A stretch of 64,000 nucleotides of DNA from an uncultured Psychrobacter sp. GTDB taxonomy: Bacteria; Pseudomonadota; Gammaproteobacteria; Pseudomonadales; Moraxellaceae. Of the stretch, positions 18,699 to 27,865 are shown piece after piece. Made by a program: the position numbers and the translations under genes. The notes below the pieces were generated by a model. The model saw only the letters and a program-made list of their open reading frames with translations, did not search any database and had not been told where the DNA came from. The DNA is taken from NCBI RefSeq assembly GCF_947495825.1, contig NZ_CANMAH010000009.1, positions 1 through 64,000 of the forward strand. The letters are read 5' to 3'. Position 1 is the stretch's first letter, and the number at the start of each line of letters is the position of its first letter.

Positions 18699-20429
18699 TT
18701 AACCAATCACCAACTGCTCCAAATCTTCTTCTTGCTGCGCTGCCAAATTAGCGATCATAGAGAGCGCATGGGCTTGCTGGTCTATCGGCTTTTTTGCATC
18801 TTGGTCCGTGACAGCTGTTCCTTCACGTAACCAATTATCTTCTGTAGCGTCAGTATTTTTATTGTGTTTATTGTACCACGCCAAATCATCATGCAGCGCC
18901 ACCACATCTCCCATAATGAGCAATGCAGGCGTGGGCAGCTGGTTCTGTTCTTGTAGCTCAACGATACTCTCAAGTGTGCCAGTTAATACTTGCTGATTGG
19001 GCATACTGGCATTGGAGACGATGGCAATTGGGGTGTCGCTACTGCGCCCTGCGTCAATTAAACCTGTCGTCAACCGTGCCAATGAATGCAAGCCCATATA
19101 AAACACCACGGTTTCATTGGTATCAAGTAAGTTTTCAAACTTCTCATTGGGTGCGCCAGCCTTCAAAAAACCTGTAACGAAACGCACTGATTGTGAGTGG
19201 TCACGGTGAGTCAGTGGAATACCAGCATAACTGGCGGCAGCGTTAGCAGCGGTAATACCAGGCACCACTTGATAAGGCACACCGTGCGCACGTAGGCTTT
19301 CAATTTCTTCACCGCCACGTCCAAAGATAAAGGGATCACCACCTTTTAAACGCACCACACGGCGACCTTCTTTCGCACTATTGATGAGCAGCTCATTGAT
19401 ACCCAATTGCGCGACCGCATGGTTGCTGCGTTTTTTACCGACAAATACTTTATCGGCATCACGGCGGCATAAGTCTAATACTTGCGGAGAAACTAGGGCA
19501 TCATAGTAGACAATATCCGCTTGTTGCATCAGACGCAGTGCCTTAAATGTCAAAAGCTCTGGATCACCGGGGCCTGCACCGACGATATAAACTTCACCAA
19601 CAGCTACTTGGGCTAGTTTTGTCTGACTGTTATTTTGAATAGCAGTATGTTGAGTAACCGTTAATTCATCTGTTGCTACAGGCGCAGTTGCCGATAGTGA
19701 TTCTGTACTGTGGCTCTTATTATGCTGGCTAGACGTTGTAGCAGGACTATGAATATTAGGGTCAACGCTATGATTAGCGCTATCTTCAAGAACAGCTACT
19801 GTGCTGTCTAGATCTGCTTGTAACTGCGCAGTGGCCTCACGCTCATTACCGGCAAACATCAGCTGACTGACCGGACCTTCAAAGGCGCGCTCCCAAAACT
19901 GTCGACGTGCTGTCAATGTTGGTATTTTGGTTTTTACTTCCGCGCGAAACTCACCAGCCAGCTTGGCCAGTTTGCCATAGCCTTGCGGAATGAGGGTCTC
20001 AAGACGTGCCCGCAGTAAACGTGCCAGCACTGGCGCTTTGCCATTCGATGAGATGCCGATGACGATGGGATTACGATCAACGATAGCGGGGAAGATAAAG
20101 TCACATAAATGCGGGGTATCAACCACGTTTACCGGAATATTGAGCGCGGTGGCGTCAGCGTGAATTTGATGATTGAGCGTCTCATCATCAGTGGCGGCAA
20201 TAATGACTCGTGCACCTGTCATATGGGATTTATCATAATTTTTATAAATCAGCTCGTGCTTATCGTCTGATAGCAAGGCTTGTATCTCAGCGCTGATATC
20301 TGGCGCTAGAATGGTAATGGCAGCCCCAGCACGGCTAAGCAAATCTGCCTTACGCAGCGCCACATCGCCACCGCCCACGATCAGTACCTTGCGATTTTCT
20401 AGTTTAAAAAATAATGGAAAGGTGTTCAT
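18699..20429 (-). CDS. cysG: Siroheme synthase CysG, trifunctional
   Basis: A 576-residue fusion. Residues 1-205 form the precorrin-2 dehydrogenase/ferrochelatase half ('KVLIVGGGDVALRKADLL', 'NVVDTPHLCDFIFPAIV', 'SSNGKAPVLARLLRA'). Residues about 277-510 are uroporphyrinogen-III C-methyltransferase ('VYIVGAGPGDPELLTFKAL', 'RLKGGDPFIFGRGGEE', 'VVPGITAANAAASYAGIPLT'). It makes siroheme for the sulfite reductase encoded downstream in this window. A Ser/Thr/His-rich linker of about 70 residues (210-276) joins the halves, and a 60-residue hydrophilic tail follows the methyltransferase, making it over 110 residues longer than E. coli CysG. The start has a weak GGTGATG ribosome-binding site. Confidence 0.95.
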   Translation of the reverse strand: MNTFPLFFKLENRKVLIVGGGDVALRKADLLSRAGAAITILAPDISAEIQALLSDDKHELIYKNYDKSHMTGARVIIAATDDETLNHQIHADATALNIPVNVVDTPHLCDFIFPAIVDRNPIVIGISSNGKAPVLARLLRARLETLIPQGYGKLAKLAGEFRAEVKTKIPTLTARRQFWERAFEGPVSQLMFAGNEREATAQLQADLDSTVAVLEDSANHSVDPNIHSPATTSSQHNKSHSTESLSATAPVATDELTVTQHTAIQNNSQTKLAQVAVGEVYIVGAGPGDPELLTFKALRLMQQADIVYYDALVSPQVLDLCRRDADKVFVGKKRSNHAVAQLGINELLINSAKEGRRVVRLKGGDPFIFGRGGEEIESLRAHGVPYQVVPGITAANAAASYAGIPLTHRDHSQSVRFVTGFLKAGAPNEKFENLLDTNETVVFYMGLHSLARLTTGLIDAGRSSDTPIAIVSNASMPNQQVLTGTLESIVELQEQNQLPTPALLIMGDVVALHDDLAWYNKHNKNTDATEDNWLREGTAVTDQDAKKPIDQQAHALSMIANLAAQQEEDLEQLVIG

Positions 20430-20599
20430 AGCATCACCAATTATTTATTCAATGTTATAAAATATGCTTCCATTATGAGGTATCACGCGCTACGTCTCAT
20501 GCAGTGAATTGGCATTAGCATAGTCGTTTTTGTCATATTTATTATAGTTTTTGATGGAATGTGGAATAGGGGAGGGAATAGTGATAAGAGCGCTTACGA

Positions 20600-20632
20600 C
20601 AAAAAAGCTCTCTTACAATTGTAAAAGAGCCT
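20600..20632 (-). terminator. Intrinsic terminator after cysH
   Basis: A 10-bp stem with one mismatch (20607-20616, 20621-20630) around AATT is followed on the minus strand by a T6 run. It lies 46 bp past the cysH stop, so cysG is likely transcribed separately. Confidence 0.85.
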
Positions 20633-20675
20633 ATTAAACAGAGCTTTTTAAACGATGAATGACGGTAACGCTTGA

Positions 20676-21314
20676 TTACAACTGCGTATGCAAGCCACAC
20701 TCACGATGCTCTTCTACCTTGGTCGGATCAAAGTAATCAAACTCATTTGGCAAATTATGCTCATCTAAATACACATCTAAATCGCTATCGTTTTTTTCAA
20801 ATAGCGGCGCTACTTTTAGCACGCCATCTTTTGATAGGCTAAGCACATCAAGTCCTTGACGAAATTCGGTCTGATCCTTACGAATGGCATTGAACCAAAC
20901 GTCTGGCTTTAGCTCATCGAGTGCACGGCGAAACGGCTCAAGTTTGACTTGCTCGGTGAATTTGTCGTGTTGTTCGTCATTGACACCCGGGATACCATTC
21001 ATCGTGACATCACGGTGGGCAGCCGTCTGCTTAGGAATATAAGTAATGACATTGAGGTCTAAATCTTCGATAACTTTATTAGCAAAGCGGTAAGTGGCAT
21101 CCGTGTTATAACCAGAGTCTACCCAGAGTACGGTGATATCAGGTTTTTGTTTGGCGACCAAATGCAAGATAGCAGACTCATATGGGCGAAAGTTGGTGGT
21201 GATGATTGGGTTTTTCGCTTGCGTCAGCGCCCACGCTACAATCTCTTCTGGTGATTTGCCTTGCAGGTCTTGATTGGCTTGGTCGATATCTAGGTTTGGG
21301 TGTAACTGGCTCAT
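20676..21314 (-). CDS. cysH: Phosphoadenylyl-/adenylyl-sulfate reductase (short form)
   Basis: A 212-residue PAPS/APS-reductase-family protein that reduces activated sulfate to sulfite using thioredoxin. Visible blocks are the phosphate-binding 'IITTNFRPYESAILHLVA', 'VLWVDSGYNTDATYRF', 'WFNAIRKDQTEFRQGLDVL' and the catalytic tail 'ECGLH' with Cys206. The paired cysteines that hold the [4Fe-4S] cluster of APS reductases are absent, which points to the PAPS type. The GYxSxGxxxxT loop of E. coli CysH is also missing, making the region before ECGLH about 20 residues shorter. AAGGAACG precedes the ATG. It lies in the same-strand order sulfite reductase, DUF934, cysH. No APS kinase gene is in the window. 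Confidence 0.88.
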   Translation of the reverse strand: MSQLHPNLDIDQANQDLQGKSPEEIVAWALTQAKNPIITTNFRPYESAILHLVAKQKPDITVLWVDSGYNTDATYRFANKVIEDLDLNVITYIPKQTAAHRDVTMNGIPGVNDEQHDKFTEQVKLEPFRRALDELKPDVWFNAIRKDQTEFRQGLDVLSLSKDGVLKVAPLFEKNDSDLDVYLDEHNLPNEFDYFDPTKVEEHRECGLHTQL

Positions 21315-21380
21315 AATACGTTCCTTAGATGGGATGGAGGTAATAAAAATTTAGAGAAAGTTTAATAAAGGACTCAAAAA

Positions 21381-21977
21381 CTAAGCACCGGCAAACATTG
21401 GTAAGTCGGCAGCGCGGCGACCGTCGTAACTGCTAGCAAGCGCAGTAAATGCTTGAGAAATATCAAAATCCGACTGCAAGTCGTGTTCACTGAGCACAAA
21501 GCTGTCGACGCCCACACGCAGTAAGTAAGCAATTTGATCACGGCCAAATGCACCAGCGACCCGAATCTCACCTTGATAGCCCAGCTGGCGCAGCGTTTGA
21601 GCGAAGCTAAAGCCGCGACCATCAGCAAATTTGGGCACATGTATGACGATAAGCGTCTGCTTTAATAGCAGCTCACTCAGTGCTGCCAGTGCCTCTGTGT
21701 CGGTATCAGCAGTCACCCATAGACCAGTACGGCTACTGTGCTGGACAATCAGCTCATACACTTCTTTTACCAAGCCCGTTGCCAGTGCCCCTGAGCCATT
21801 CAATAGATCGGCCAGCGGCACAAGCACATCAGGCTTTTCTTGTTTTTGCAGCAGCTCAAGTAGCGTAAGTTCTATCGAGGCGATACCATCTGGTAGCGTA
21901 TCCGTGGCGAGAGCATACCAGCTGTCTTGAGCGCTAATATCGACGCCGCTACTATCCAAGATATGATGATTAGCCAT
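21381..21977 (-). CDS. DUF934 protein of the sulfite-reduction cluster
   Basis: A 198-residue protein of the DUF934 type, found next to siroheme sulfite reductase and CysH in many proteobacteria. Its biochemical role is not established; association with electron delivery or sulfite reduction is inferred from context only. The C-terminal block 'IHVPKFADGRGFSFAQTLR' followed by 'GYQGEIRVAGAFGRDQIAYL' is the recognisable core. The ATG at 21977 overlaps the last codons of the upstream sulfite reductase gene by 8 bases, indicating translational coupling; an in-frame start at 22001 lies inside that gene and is less likely. Confidence 0.88.
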   Translation of the reverse strand: MANHHILDSSGVDISAQDSWYALATDTLPDGIASIELTLLELLQKQEKPDVLVPLADLLNGSGALATGLVKEVYELIVQHSSRTGLWVTADTDTEALAALSELLLKQTLIVIHVPKFADGRGFSFAQTLRQLGYQGEIRVAGAFGRDQIAYLLRVGVDSFVLSEHDLQSDFDISQAFTALASSYDGRRAADLPMFAGA

Positions 21978-23661
21978 AGACCTTCTCCTTAAAGGGATCA
22001 ATACCGACGCGCTCTACCAATTCGCCAAAGCTCTCAACGTCGTTATCCGTGGTTGCGCGCAGATCGACGTAGACATCAACGATCTGTTGAATGGTATCTG
22101 CCACCGCTTCGGTTGGGACAGAGCGGCCAAGTATTTTGCCTAATTTAGCATCGTTACTTGAGTTGCCGCCAAGGCTGATCTGATACCAGTTCTCGCCTTT
22201 TTTATCGACACCGAGAATGCCGATATCGCCAGTATGATGATGCGCGCAGGCATTGATACAGCCCGACATATTGAGTCGAATATCACCCAAATCATACAAG
22301 TAGTCCAGATCGCTAAACTGCTTCTCAATTTGCTCTGCGATGTTGTGCGTCGTGGCATTAGCCAGCGAGCAGTAATCCCAACCGGGACAGACGATCATAT
22401 CGGTTAAGGTATTAATATTAGGACGCGCTAAGTGCAGATCTGATAATTGCTGCCATAGCTCGTATAGCTTGTTGGTTTCGACATCAGCAAAAACTAGGTT
22501 CTGCTGATAGGTACCACGCAGCTCGCCAAAGCTGTACTCATCTGCAAGATCGGCTAGCGCATCCATTTGTGAGTCGGTGACATCGCCTGAAGGTACATAT
22601 TTACCGTCAACCAGTCCTGCTTTTAAGGAGATGACCACCGCGCGGTAACCAGCGATTTTATGTGCGACGGTGTTTTGGTTATACCAATTGGCAAAGTCTT
22701 TATCCGCGCTTAATTGCTGCTGCAAATCAGACTGCGCTTGTAGTGCGTCAAATTCTTTATAATCAGGCTCACTAAAGAAGCTGGCAGCATGTTCAAAGTT
22801 AGCATCTGTCAGCGTTAGTGGTCCGTCTTTGGTATGCGCTTCCCACTCGGCATCGACCAATTTGGCGAAGGCAGGGCCACCCAAGGTATCGACCAAAATC
22901 TTGATGCGAGAGCGGTATTTACTGCCTTTATCACGGCGGCCATGCAGGTTATAAACCCGCAAAATAGCGTCCAAATAGCTCAGCAGATGCTGACGGGGCA
23001 AGAACTTATTGATGACTTTGCCAAGCACTGGGATACGACCAAGACCGCCGCCGACCAAGACTTCAAAGCCAAGCTCGCCGTCTTCATTTTTCTTGAGATG
23101 CAGACCAATGTCATGCACACGGGTGGCCGCACGATCATTTTCGGTGCCAATCACGGCAATCTTAAATTTACGCGGCAAAAAAGCAAACTCAGGATGAAAG
23201 GTCGACCACTGACGAATAATTTCGCAATATGGACGTGGGTCGGCAATCTCATTTTGATGAATACCAGCATAAGGGTCGGTGGTGGTATTGCGAATACAGT
23301 TGCCTGAGGTTTGGATAGAGTGCATCTGTACCGAGGCCAGCTCTGCCAAAATATCTGGCACCTCTTCTAGTTTTGGCCAATTTAGCTGAATGTTGGTACG
23401 AGTGGTAAAGTGGCCGTAACCTTTGTCGTATTTGCGGGTAATCTCAGCCAGTTTGCGCAATTGATAGCTAGCAAGTAACCCATAAGGAATGGCGATACGC
23501 AGCATAGGCGCATAGCGCTGGATATACAGACCGTTTTGTAGACGCAGCGGTAAGTACTGTTCCTCGGCAAGCTCGCCTGCCAAAAACCGCTCAGTCTGGT
23601 CGCGAAACTGGGCAACTCGTTCCTCTACCAAAGTCTGATCCGCGTAATTATATTGATACAT
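21970..23661 (-). CDS. Siroheme [4Fe-4S] nitrite/sulfite reductase
   Basis: A 563-residue hemoprotein that reduces sulfite to sulfide by six electrons in assimilation (CysI-like). Cluster ligands are visible as 'CPGWDYC' near residue 425 and 'GCINAC' near 470, the C-x5-C and C-x3-C pairs that bind the cluster bridged to siroheme. N-terminal 'LRNTT'-type siroheme arginines are represented by 'SGNCIRNTTTDPYAG'. No CysJ-type flavoprotein is adjacent, so the electron donor is probably ferredoxin or another reductase. It is the first gene of a minus-strand operon with DUF934 and cysH, divergent from sat. Confidence 0.92.
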   Translation of the reverse strand: MYQYNYADQTLVEERVAQFRDQTERFLAGELAEEQYLPLRLQNGLYIQRYAPMLRIAIPYGLLASYQLRKLAEITRKYDKGYGHFTTRTNIQLNWPKLEEVPDILAELASVQMHSIQTSGNCIRNTTTDPYAGIHQNEIADPRPYCEIIRQWSTFHPEFAFLPRKFKIAVIGTENDRAATRVHDIGLHLKKNEDGELGFEVLVGGGLGRIPVLGKVINKFLPRQHLLSYLDAILRVYNLHGRRDKGSKYRSRIKILVDTLGGPAFAKLVDAEWEAHTKDGPLTLTDANFEHAASFFSEPDYKEFDALQAQSDLQQQLSADKDFANWYNQNTVAHKIAGYRAVVISLKAGLVDGKYVPSGDVTDSQMDALADLADEYSFGELRGTYQQNLVFADVETNKLYELWQQLSDLHLARPNINTLTDMIVCPGWDYCSLANATTHNIAEQIEKQFSDLDYLYDLGDIRLNMSGCINACAHHHTGDIGILGVDKKGENWYQISLGGNSSNDAKLGKILGRSVPTEAVADTIQQIVDVYVDLRATTDNDVESFGELVERVGIDPFKEKVYG

Positions 23662-23897
23662 GACGTAATCTCAATGTTGTTTTTAGTCTTTAAAGCCGCG
23701 ACGAAAATGATTTGCGTGTGCTAAATCTTATGGCTAGTCGCAGTGTATACACTGTAATTGCACCATCATATAAGCTTGCGTCTATAAACATAAATTCCTT
23801 TAAGAGATATCCATATCCAAAGTCAGCATAAATTTTCATAATCAAAGTTCGGTAGCCTATGCCTATTCGATTTATTCGCTGCTATAAGGTTAAAAAC
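23662..23897. promoter_or_regulatory. Divergent promoter region sulfite reductase / sat
   Basis: 236 bp between two divergent sulfur genes, the expected site of coordinated sulfur control such as CysB. I could not identify a specific operator by eye. The sat start at 23898 has AAGGT 7 bases upstream. Confidence 0.5.
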
Positions 23898-25151
23898 ATG
23901 ACATTTACTACTACGCCTAACCAGACATCAAAGCTTGTGCCGCCACATGGCAGCAAGGACCTTAAACCGTTATTGCTAAAAGGTGAGGCGCGCCATCACG
24001 CACTAAAACTTGCCAGCACCTTGCCAAGGATTACATTAAGCTCACGTGAGCGTGGCGATTTGATCATGCTCGGTATTGGCGGTTTTACGCCGCTAAATGG
24101 TTTTATGAATCAGGCCGACTGGCAAGGGGTGGTCGATGACATGCGCTTGCAAAGCAGTGACAACGCAGGCTTGTTCTGGCCGATTCCGATCACTTTGTCG
24201 GCACCCAAAGACACGGCCGATAGCCTAAACCCGGGCGATAAAGTGGCATTGGTGGCAAAAGATGGCGAGATTATGGGTATCTTGACGGTAGAAGAGAGCT
24301 ATACCATTGACAAAGAACATGAGTGCCAGCAAGTCTTTACCACCACCGACAGCGAGCATCCGGGCGTGCAGCAAGTATTGAGTCAAGGCGAGGTCAATAT
24401 CGCAGGTAGCGTCGAGGTGTTGAGCGAAGGCGAGTTCCCAACCTTATACCCTGAGATTTATAAAACTCCTAGCGAGACTCGCGCTATTTTGGATGCCAAA
24501 GGTTGGAAGACGGTCGCCGCCTTCCAAACGCGTAACCCGATGCACCGCTCGCATGAATATCTTGCTAAGATTGCTATCGAGATTTGCGATGGGGTCTTGA
24601 TTCATTCATTACTTGGGGCATTAAAGCCTGGCGACATCCCAGCTGAGGTACGCCAAGAAGCCATCAAAACCTTAATTGATAATTACTTCAAACAAGACAC
24701 CGTCATTCAGGCAGGCTATCCGCTCGATATGCGCTATGCTGGGCCGCGCGAGGCACTACTACATGCCGTATTCCGTCAAAACTACGGCTGTAGCCATCTG
24801 ATTGTCGGCCGTGATCATGCGGGTGTCGGTGATTATTATGGCGCCTTTGATGCGCAGACTATCTTTGACTATGTCGGTAAAGACGATCTAATCACGCAGC
24901 CACTCAAGATTGGCTGGACGTTTTGGTGTAATGCTTGTAATGCCATGGCGTCCGATAAGACTTGCCCGCATGAAGCATCTGAGCACGTCAAAGTATCAGG
25001 TACTAAGCTGCGTAAAGCGCTATCAGAAGATCTGGAGGTGCCCGAGAACTTCAGCCGTCCAGAAGTGCTAGAGATTTTGCGTAATTACTATGCCGGTATC
25101 GCAAAAGACCAACGTGCTGAGGTAAAGTTAACTGGCGCATCTGCGGTATAG
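23898..25151 (+). CDS. sat: Sulfate adenylyltransferase (ATP sulfurylase), Sat type
   Basis: A 417-residue single-subunit ATP sulfurylase that makes adenylyl sulfate from sulfate and ATP. The nucleotide-binding block '[14 protein letters not shown]' (QxRNPxHxxH), '[12 protein letters not shown]' and the distal '[17 protein letters not shown]' cysteine segment are family hallmarks. This is the homomeric Sat type, not the CysD-CysN GTPase-coupled type, and no APS-kinase domain is fused at the C-terminus. I use the ATG at 23898, which has AAGGT upstream; the longest frame begins at 23859 and adds 13 residues with no family match. It ends in a bidirectional terminator. Confidence 0.95.
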   Translation: MTFTTTPNQTSKLVPPHGSKDLKPLLLKGEARHHALKLASTLPRITLSSRERGDLIMLGIGGFTPLNGFMNQADWQGVVDDMRLQSSDNAGLFWPIPITLSAPKDTADSLNPGDKVALVAKDGEIMGILTVEESYTIDKEHECQQVFTTTDSEHPGVQQVLSQGEVNIAGSVEVLSEGEFPTLYPEIYKTPSETRAILDAKGWKTVAAFQTRNPMHRSHEYLAKIAIEICDGVLIHSLLGALKPGDIPAEVRQEAIKTLIDNYFKQDTVIQAGYPLDMRYAGPREALLHAVFRQNYGCSHLIVGRDHAGVGDYYGAFDAQTIFDYVGKDDLITQPLKIGWTFWCNACNAMASDKTCPHEASEHVKVSGTKLRKALSEDLEVPENFSRPEVLEILRNYYAGIAKDQRAEVKLTGASAV

Positions 25152-25183
25152 AGCACAATTGATTTTTTGATAAACATCACTCA

Positions 25184-25224
25184 TAAAAAAAGGTGCCAGA
25201 ATATAAATCTGGCACCTTTTTTTA
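25184..25224. terminator. Bidirectional terminator (sat / lipoprotein)
   Basis: An 11-bp perfect stem (25190-25200, 25208-25218) has A7 and T7 flanks and lies between convergent genes. Confidence 0.95.
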
Positions 25225-25261
25225 TTCGTTATTAAAGATTGGTAGTTCAAAAATAATACGT

Positions 25262-25777
25262 TTAGGTTAGTTCCAAATCGCTTGAAAGCTTCTGATAGTC
25301 GCCAACTAGCGTACCGCCACCTGAGCAAAATTGATTGAGTGCGTACTTATCTTGACTATCAATGGTCAGCTTGCCATCTTTGAATTGAAAAAAAGCCATA
25401 CTGTCATTAACGGGCGTTTGGAAAATAACGCCATGCGCTTTATCTTGACCCATTAAGCTGGCGGTGCCGTCAAACTGGCACGTTGGTTTTTTGATGTCGC
25501 TACGTGCACGTACCTTGATATCGATCTGCTCATTGCCCGCCGACCGCACCATCACGCCCACCCAGTCATAGCCTTGGCTGCGGTTTTCATAACCTGCATC
25601 GGCATAATCGCCAACTACTGCCTGCATCATAGGCCCAGCTGTTTGCTCGGGCTGAGTGATGGGCATGTTTGGCATGACGGGTGTCACGTTGTTGCAAGCG
25701 CTTAAGCTCAGCATGGTGATGGCGGCTGTCGTCCCTGCTGCCAATATACGAGAAAAACGAGTCAAAGATGCGATCAT
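25262..25777 (-). CDS. Predicted lipoprotein of unknown function
   Basis: A 171-residue protein with a lipoprotein signal: basic 'MIASLTRFSR', a hydrophobic stretch, and lipobox 'LSAC' with Cys28. The mature part starts with a Pro/Gln-rich spacer, then a small domain containing 'QGYDWVGVMVRS', 'DIKVRARSDIKKPTCQF' and 'MAFFQFKDGKLTI', which looks like a beta-rich fold. I do not recognise the family with certainty. AAAGGT precedes the ATG. Its convergent neighbour is sat and upstream lies the defence cassette, so context gives no function. Confidence 0.75.
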   Translation of the reverse strand: MIASLTRFSRILAAGTTAAITMLSLSACNNVTPVMPNMPITQPEQTAGPMMQAVVGDYADAGYENRSQGYDWVGVMVRSAGNEQIDIKVRARSDIKKPTCQFDGTASLMGQDKAHGVIFQTPVNDSMAFFQFKDGKLTIDSQDKYALNQFCSGGGTLVGDYQKLSSDLELT

Positions 25778-26144
25778 TTAAGTACCTTTTAAGAGAGTGA
25801 TAAGAGTGGGTGAAAATTTAATAAAAAATCTTAGGGTTTGAGTCAAATGCAGAACTTACCAAGCATAAAGAAGCCCGTGAGTATAAAGAAGGGTTGGCAT
25901 TACCAGGGCTTGTATCCTAATTACTTATGAATTGAAAAAGCACCGTTATATACAGTCGATTTCCTCTAAAGACGACATAGCGCTACTGGGATGCTCTTTT
26001 TAAACGTAGGTTGCGCAGCCTCTGGGTCTAGGAACGCAGCACGCAAGTAAAATTTATACCAGTAGCGTGTTTAAGTTTATATAACAGTTTCATTTTCAAC
26101 TGACTATACAATGCTTTTTAGTAAAATAGCTATGCCAATATTTT
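25778..26144. other. Intergenic region at left edge of the defence cassette
   Basis: 367 bp. It carries the lipoprotein promoter and a 9-bp perfect inverted repeat pair (described separately). No terminator with a T-run is obvious downstream of the McrC-like gene, which ends at 26145. I see no gene. Confidence 0.55.
25981..26067. repeat. Long-range inverted repeat, possible structured RNA or mini-element
   Basis: cgctactgg at 25981-25989 is perfectly complementary to ccagtagcg at 26059-26067. Inside, ttgcg (26011-26015) can pair with cgcaa (26042-26046), giving a nested hairpin. The interior is GC-richer than its surroundings. It could be a small structured RNA, a miniature repeat element, or a boundary scar of the adjacent cassette. 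Confidence 0.45.
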
Positions 26145-27860
26145 CTAGTCCGCATACGTTTTGTTGGTGGAGGTGTTATTGATGAGGTTTAATATCTTAC
26201 CAAACCCATTCGCACTTTCTGACATCATTATTGATGAAACATTAGGTGTTATGGTGGGTAAATAAGATGGCCATTTTGTTAGTGATTTATCCCCAAAGGG
26301 GTGAATAGCATTAACAGACTTAATGGCGTTTTTATCCAAGGTTTTATTTAACTCATTATAAACAGCAAGGTTGCTAAAATACTTCTCGTACAAGCTATCC
26401 AAAACCCCATATTTTTCTAATGTGTAGGCACTACTGTACTTAGCATCAAGCACAAAGTAATTCACCATATCACGTTCTTTTTTTACAATAATGAAATCGG
26501 GATTGTAGTAGTTGTATTGGCTTCTAGGATTGTTTTTATTAAGGGCCACTAAGTCATTGTGTTGGGTGCTAGCCCCAAAGCCATTAACCCTTTTTTCATA
26601 AAAGATGTTAAGTGTGCTATCGTCTTTTTTGAAACCTACTTGAGAGGGTATGAAGTTCTTGAAAAAACCATGTTCAACTGAACTTACAACATCCCATCCA
26701 TCGCTATGCAAAGCATCAATAATCTTGTACAAGGCGAAAAGCTCGTAAATCTTAGAGGTTGATCTAATTTTAGTTAAATCATGATCAACACCTATATCAG
26801 GATTGCCTATTGAGTACCAGTCATTTAAGTCTCTATACATTTTTAGGTAAAACCCAGATCTTCGAGCAAATGGTGTTAGTTTGGGGGCATGAAACCCTTG
26901 GCGAGTCACCTTAATTTCTTTTTGAAAGAAATATAGAAGCTCATTAACATCATCAAGAACAGTTTTTATTCGTTTTTCCATGCCAGCAGTCGTTAACTGA
27001 GTGTATAAATCCTCAATCACATATCCAGTAGGCCTTTTGTATGGCTTGATAACTTCGTATTCCTTATCATACGTTAGATCATCAAACTGCTTTTCAATAA
27101 CATCAGATATGTCTAGCAATACCTCTTTTATTGAAAGTAACCCTCCTAGTAGCACCTTGTTTTCTTCAAGGTCATAACTGTTGATATGGTTTTCTCGTGG
27201 CATACCATCCAATGAGTAGACTTTTCCAAGCAGCTGAACTGAGTCTGGCGAATACCCTTGGTGAAGCTTATCTAGGTTGTCAATAATGTCGTATGGATTG
27301 ACATTAAAGAAATTGCTGCCATTAGCCGTCTCTTTCACCATTTCTAATCGATGTCTGAGATGGGACTTTAGGCCGCCGCCCTGCTCCACAAACCCTGCTA
27401 CTATTTTTTCAGCTAGACTGATCACTGAATCGAAACTGGCTTTAAAATCACCATCATTTTTCGATTTATATTTCGTTCTTGAAAAGCATAAATCCAACAT
27501 GCGATCGTTGTTTTCAAGCAGATAATTCATCATGTCTTTAATGCTGGTGAACTTGCGCTCGTTTGTCGATACATTAAATACCAAATCACCTACTGGTTCG
27601 TCATCAATAAAGATGCGCAGATTACTGTAGCCGAAGCTTTCACGAAATAAGTTATTGGTTATTGTTTTTACAGATCTACCGTCCTCTGATGTTGTGTGTG
27701 GAATCTTATAGTCCTCCAACAAAACATCAACCTGACGTGAATGGAAGTGCCCATAGTCTGTATTTATTAACTCAATTTGGACCTCATCTGCATCAGCGAT
27801 ATTAATCGCTGATGCTAGAGTGACCTCTTGTTTGTTTATATAAACCTTTGTATGAATCAT
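26145..27860 (-). CDS. McrC-like (DUF2357-type) PD-(D/E)XK nuclease
   Basis: A 571-residue protein. The N-terminal 100 residues form a beta-rich domain ('VQIELINTDYGHFHSRQVDV'), followed by a helical middle. The C-terminal nuclease shows the helix-borne glutamate in 'IYELFALYKIID' (E373), aspartate in 'YNPDFIIVK' (D455) and 'YFVLDAKYSS' (D472, K474), the E...D...DxK arrangement of McrC-family restriction endonucleases. The gene begins 5 bases after the McrB-like ATPase gene stops, so they are translationally coupled partners. By family knowledge the ATPase loads on foreign DNA and the nuclease cuts it. The target, perhaps modified phage DNA, cannot be read from sequence. Confidence 0.85.
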   Translation of the reverse strand: MIHTKVYINKQEVTLASAINIADADEVQIELINTDYGHFHSRQVDVLLEDYKIPHTTSEDGRSVKTITNNLFRESFGYSNLRIFIDDEPVGDLVFNVSTNERKFTSIKDMMNYLLENNDRMLDLCFSRTKYKSKNDGDFKASFDSVISLAEKIVAGFVEQGGGLKSHLRHRLEMVKETANGSNFFNVNPYDIIDNLDKLHQGYSPDSVQLLGKVYSLDGMPRENHINSYDLEENKVLLGGLLSIKEVLLDISDVIEKQFDDLTYDKEYEVIKPYKRPTGYVIEDLYTQLTTAGMEKRIKTVLDDVNELLYFFQKEIKVTRQGFHAPKLTPFARRSGFYLKMYRDLNDWYSIGNPDIGVDHDLTKIRSTSKIYELFALYKIIDALHSDGWDVVSSVEHGFFKNFIPSQVGFKKDDSTLNIFYEKRVNGFGASTQHNDLVALNKNNPRSQYNYYNPDFIIVKKERDMVNYFVLDAKYSSAYTLEKYGVLDSLYEKYFSNLAVYNELNKTLDKNAIKSVNAIHPFGDKSLTKWPSYLPTITPNVSSIMMSESANGFGKILNLINNTSTNKTYAD

Positions 27861-27865
27861 TTAGT

